Below, piece after piece: positions 60,121-64,000 of a DNA stretch of 64,000 bases (its first letter is position 1; the number at the start of each line of letters is the position of its first letter). Where the stretch lies: assembly GCA_037962975.1 (NCBI GenBank), contig CM075669.1, positions 112,298,501-112,362,500 of the forward strand, written 5' to 3'. The notes under the pieces were generated by a model. That model did no database searches. It saw only the letters and a program-made list of their open reading frames with translations, and was not told the origin of the DNA. Made by a program: the position numbers and the translations under genes. This DNA comes from Clitoria ternatea. Taxonomy: Eukaryota > Streptophyta > Magnoliopsida > Fabales > Fabaceae.

Positions 60121-60776
60121 TATCCATCTTTCTTCCATTTGGTAAAGCCATCCATGGTGGTCTAGAAGCAAAATCTTGGAGCTTTGTCATTCTCCCTTGA
60201 ATACGAAATTCTTGTTGGTAAGCGGGGGTACTTTGCTTGTTTTAGATCCATAAAAATTATGCATGCATGGTGAAGTATAAATGTCCTTAACACTTATACT
60301 TTAATATCTCTTTAAAGATCTAAGTTTCTATGGTTTGAATCTTGAGAAATTTTTGTGGAAAAAAATGGATCTTCAAGAGATATTATGGCTACACCATTGT
60401 TGTTGTTAGATCTTTTGAATTTTAAAATTTTTATGAAGATTACTAACACTTGAATTTCTATTGCTGCAGATTTTTGGTTGTAACTCTATAATGCATGTGA
60501 TAAATTGTTAATTGTATGTTGATTAGTTTGATTGGTGGCTTGTTGTGTAGTAATATTTTTAGAAAATATAAAATCTTAAAAAAATAAAGTTTATAATGAA
60601 AAGTGAATTAATGTTGCTGCTGGAAAATTTTAATAATTAGTGAACAACTTGGAAATTTTTAATTTTAAAAGAATAACTTGAAAGAATTAATTTTTATGGT
60701 TAAAATTTGAAAACTTACCTTGATTTTAAAATTTTATGAGATGAAAATTAATTTTAATGTAAAATGGTAATTCTGA

Positions 60777-60836
<60 letters not shown>

Positions 60837-62954
60837 GAACAAAAGCTAGTGACTTTTAGTTATAATAATGAAACAATGAGTTTATGACATTAAGAAAGTA
60901 ACTTACATGAGTTTTAGAATTAATTATTGGTGAATATTTAGAATTTTTGTTGCTGCTGTATATTCATATATTTGAGGAATATTTATGATTATAAAAATAT
61001 TATGGATGTGGTAAATAATAAAGGAATAAAAAGGGACCCGAGTTAGGCGCGAACGAAATGTCGAAAACGGTATAAAACGTGTTTTGTGGGCAAACGAAAG
61101 AAAATGGCAAAACTATTTTGGAGGATTATTTTGTGGCATGAAAAATGAATTTTGAGCATGATAAAAATACCCAAAGAAGAAAAATTGGTTGGATAAATTT
61201 TTGACGCGTGATTTGTCCTTAAAACGCATTTTTACAAACGTTGGAACGACAAACTTTGGCATTTGTTGAAATTTCGTGTAAGGGCTATTTTCTGGACAGA
61301 TTTTATTTTTAATTTTACTTTATTTAGGTAGTATTTTCAAAGTTAAACACTTTTGCCTTTGGAATCATTCGAATCGGAATTTTATAGGCAAAATACGACG
61401 AAAATAATGTTTTGACAACGAAATGAAAATTTATTACTTTGTGTATTTACTTTAGAAAAGAGGATTCTTTTATTTTCAATATAGAATTAGGAGAGATACC
61501 TTATAAATATTTCATCTATTATTTTTGAAAGATAAAATCAAGTTCTTTAGTTTATTATAAGTAAATATGATGAAACAACTTTAGTAATTGAAAAATCAAG
61601 ATAAACTTTTATACCTTATACTTAAGGCAACGTTGAATTTTATTAAATTATAAGAAACATAGTTGAAATTTTATGTTACCTATTTTACTTAGATATCTAT
61701 CATACAAATAAATTATATATTTTTACAATAGAGAATTTTCTTAAAGGAATTACTAGTAAATAACTTGGAAATTCTCATGAAGTAAATTTTTAGTGGTATT
61801 GAATCTTGAGACTTAGGCCCTATGATATGGAAAGGTTTATGGTTAGAAATTTACGAGTCTTTAAGGATAAATACGCTATATAAGAGTTAGGTTCCGTCTA
61901 GACTCTGGGTACCCTAAGTAATTGAGAAAAGTACATGGCATTTTGCATTTGGAGTTGAGGAGGGATGTTGGAAAAATCCCCTAGAGCATACAGTGATGGG
62001 TACTCTAAAGAATCTACCGTGCCTCGATACCTGAGGGTAGTCTAGGGAGTATCACCGGAGGCTGGAATTCCAAGTGGCATCGGATTCGCGCCCGTCGTCG
62101 GACAGCCCGTAGCAAACTCTGGTATACTTTGACAAGAGGTGGGATTTTCTATGACCGTGGAGTGCCCGTTCTGTGGTGATGTGTGATATGTGATTGGCCA
62201 TTTGATGATTAGGACTGTGATATCCCTACCCATTTGTGAAAACCAGAACAAGGAGAGCTCCGATCGCTCTTGTTGGGCAGGGGATATAAGGGTGGCGGAT
62301 TATGCACGTGATTGTTGATATATGAGATTGAGGAATGGAAGTTGGGCCCCATTACATATTGGTAATGAGTTATAGTTTACAGTAATTAAATCTAACACAT
62401 GTATAGCATACCATCATTATATGACTGACCCCTTTCTTGTTGTTGGCAATTGTGTATGTGAAGTTTTGTATTTCTGTCCTAAGGTATGCTGTATGTAATC
62501 TTTTCTGTAATTTAAAATATTGAGCTACCCTTGTATGTATATATTATGGGTTGAGAGCTTTGTACTCACCCCTTTTGTTGTTATGCATGTTGTTTCTCTT
62601 TTTCTGTAATCATCAGTTGAAAGACAAGGGGAGCTTGGGCGGGACTTGGAATACCTACAGTAGAGGACGCCAGTTTGGAAGCGTCATTTGTGTGTATATT
62701 TTCTATTTGCGTCAAGATCATTATAGACTCAAAATTTTTGTTATGTTTTTATTTTGTAAAAGTTGTTGGGAGCCTGTGAGCCCTGTACTCTTTTAAATAC
62801 TCTTATGTTGAAAGAATCGATCTATGTAATATATTTATTTTAAATCATGTGCTAATGATCACCATTTAAAAAAATACTCCTATTTTTAGTGAATCCTTAA
62901 TTACGTAGGATATTCCAGTGTGGGAATTTGTCCTAGTTAATCGAGGGTGTCACA
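60121..62954 (+). mobile_element. outer gypsy element: right part of LTR (level 1)
   Basis: This continues the LTR interrupted at 5039, starting with the duplicated TAT (60121-60123). It ends 'gggtgtcaca' at 62954, directly before a primer-binding site. The last 1 kb matches 175-1193, giving a second family member for comparison. The part at 60780-60835 is a pure trinucleotide run. AT-rich DNA at 60840-61800 shows no genes. A promoter is expected in this LTR, but I could not pick a convincing TATA box. Confidence 0.8.
60781..60835. repeat. (ATT)n microsatellite
   Basis: An uninterrupted ATT run of about 18 units lies inside the outer LTR. Such a run is likely to be length-polymorphic. Confidence 0.95.
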
Positions 62955-62958
62955 TTGG

Positions 62959-62970
62959 TGGTATCAAAGT
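62959..62970 (+). promoter_or_regulatory. primer-binding site of the outer gypsy element
   Basis: TGGTATCAAAGT follows the LTR end by four bases. It resembles the usual initiator-Met tRNA complement TGGTATCAGAGC with two mismatches. This fixes the plus orientation and marks 60124-62954 as part of the 5' LTR. Confidence 0.75.
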
Positions 62971-63150
62971 GTGGTCGATTCTTTAAGCTTGAGGTGTGGA
63001 CCGCTAAGGTTCCCTCATACTCAAAAGAGTTATTCGTGAGGTGTTGATACTCGCTCAATAGGATTTAATTATTTGTCTGTCTGTATGGAGCCTTCCGATG
63101 AAGGGAGACTTGTTGAATTTCTATTGAGCTCTGCTTTTCTTTCAGTCATC

Positions 63151-64000
63151 ATGGCATACCGAAACAACGTAACGTTGAACACTCTGTTGGATAGGATGGT
63201 AGCAGCTCTGGAACGTCAGGGGGCGAATGCTCCCCAAGCTCCGCCGAGGCACGACCAAGGACTTGTCGACTTCCAGAAGAACCATCCTACGTAATTCAAG
63301 GGAGCTTTTGATCCTGAAGGAGCTTAACTGTGGATTGAGCATATGGAAAAGATCTTCACAGCTATATGATGTGGGGACAACGATAGGGTGATATATGCTA
63401 CTTTCATGCTAATATGAGAAGTTGAGCACTGGTGGACTCACGCTAGAGTGCGAATGACTGCTGATGGAGCTGGGATCACTTGGGAACGGTTTAAGACCGA
63501 GTTTCTGGCAAAGTATTTTCCTGAAGACATCAGGAGGCAGAAGGAGCAAGAATTCTTCAATCTGAGGCAAGGATTCATGACAGTAGGGGAGTACGCAGCA
63601 AATTTCAATGAGTTGGCCAAGTGTTGTCCGTACTATACTCAAATGAGTGAGGCTTCTCAATGCGCTAAGTTTGAGGGAGGGCTACGTCAGGACATCCGTC
63701 AGGTGATCTCCTACCAGCAAATTACTCAGTTCACTAATCTGGTGGACAGGTGTCGTATCTATGAGCATACGTCAGCATAGAGATCAAAAGGAAGTTCTAG
63801 TTATGGGCCAAAACGATGTGCTGCTGAAAAACAACCTCAGAAGGACTTCAGATCTGGCCAACCCTATCCTCAACCCAACTTGAATAGACCTAGTGGATTC
63901 ACCAGGACCCAGGGTGATAGACCACCTATGAGGGTCTACGAGTGTGGAGGACCCCATCTAACACCCTAATTTGAACAAATCATAGACGGGAAAAACAGAG
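63151..64000 (+). pseudogene. gag of the outer gypsy element (decayed, runs off window)
   Basis: The start is taken at MAYRNNVTLNTLLDRMV (63151); an upstream in-frame Met at 63073 lies in the leader. A retrotransposon gag domain follows: 63448-63777 contains ITWERFKTEFLAKYFPED, LRQGFMTVGEYAANFNELA and CAKFEGGLRQDIR, the standard plant Ty3 gag core. A zinc-knuckle start VYECGGPHL lies near 63940. The frame is kept throughout but holds stops at 63292, 63325, 63370, 63418 and 63778, several explainable as CAA or CGA turned into TAA or TGA. It cannot give a full Gag. After 63958 the expected knuckle breaks off (see findings). Pol would lie to the right of the window. Confidence 0.85.

Noticed and set aside
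1..64000. A host gene or a new defence or metabolic system
   Set aside because: Every long or conserved frame is explained by gag, pol or CACTA genes. I found no non-transposon domain except the Ulp1-like part, which belongs to the CACTA genes.

Overview
This window is repetitive plant DNA. I found no host gene, rRNA, tRNA or CRISPR array. Almost every base belongs to a transposable element, and most elements sit inside others. The element types (Ty3/gypsy with chromodomain-like tails, Ty1/copia, and CACTA/En-Spm with TNPD- and TNPA-type genes) point to a higher plant, most likely a eudicot. A legume is possible, but that is an impression from LTR motif style and is not proven.

The stack can be read from target-site duplications (TSDs), oldest to youngest. 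(0) A degenerate CACTA remnant (about 1758-3561). (1) The 4.3-kb LTR of a gypsy element starts at 3562 and resumes at 60124-62954, followed by its primer site and decayed gag to the window end; the tail of a related LTR lies at 1-1193. (2) CACTA1 (5040-60120, TSD TAT) split that LTR. (3) A minus-strand gypsy element, G1 (7580-53771, TSD AAGGT), landed inside the CACTA1 transposase gene. (4) G1 was then hit four times: by CACTA2 (8908-17720, TSD TGG) and a truncated CACTA3 (18073-19232) in its 3' LTR, by a solo LTR S1 (23063-39819, TSD GCATT) in its reverse transcriptase, and by a copia element (41810-50349, TSD AGACC) in its gag. (5) S1 was hit by a second solo LTR, S2 (24326-25942), and by a gypsy element, G2 (28993-38974, TSD TAGGG).

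Removing the insertions is a good check. CACTA1 comes to about 8,884 bp against 8,813 bp for its relative CACTA2. G1 comes to about 10.9 kb and the outer LTR to about 4.3 kb.

Nearly all coding regions are dead. Most premature stops are CGA to TGA, CAA to TAA or CAG to TAG, as expected from deamination of methylated cytosine. The exception is the copia element: its two 1,288-bp LTRs look identical, its primer site and TATA box are perfect, and its long pol frame is open. One single-base frame change separates gag from pol. It is the youngest insertion.

The most interesting biology is in the CACTA pair. Both carry a two-gene set (TNPD-like transposase and a TNPA-like protein ending in a Ulp1-like domain). 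Their subterminal repeats differ at one fixed base in nearly every copy at both ends.
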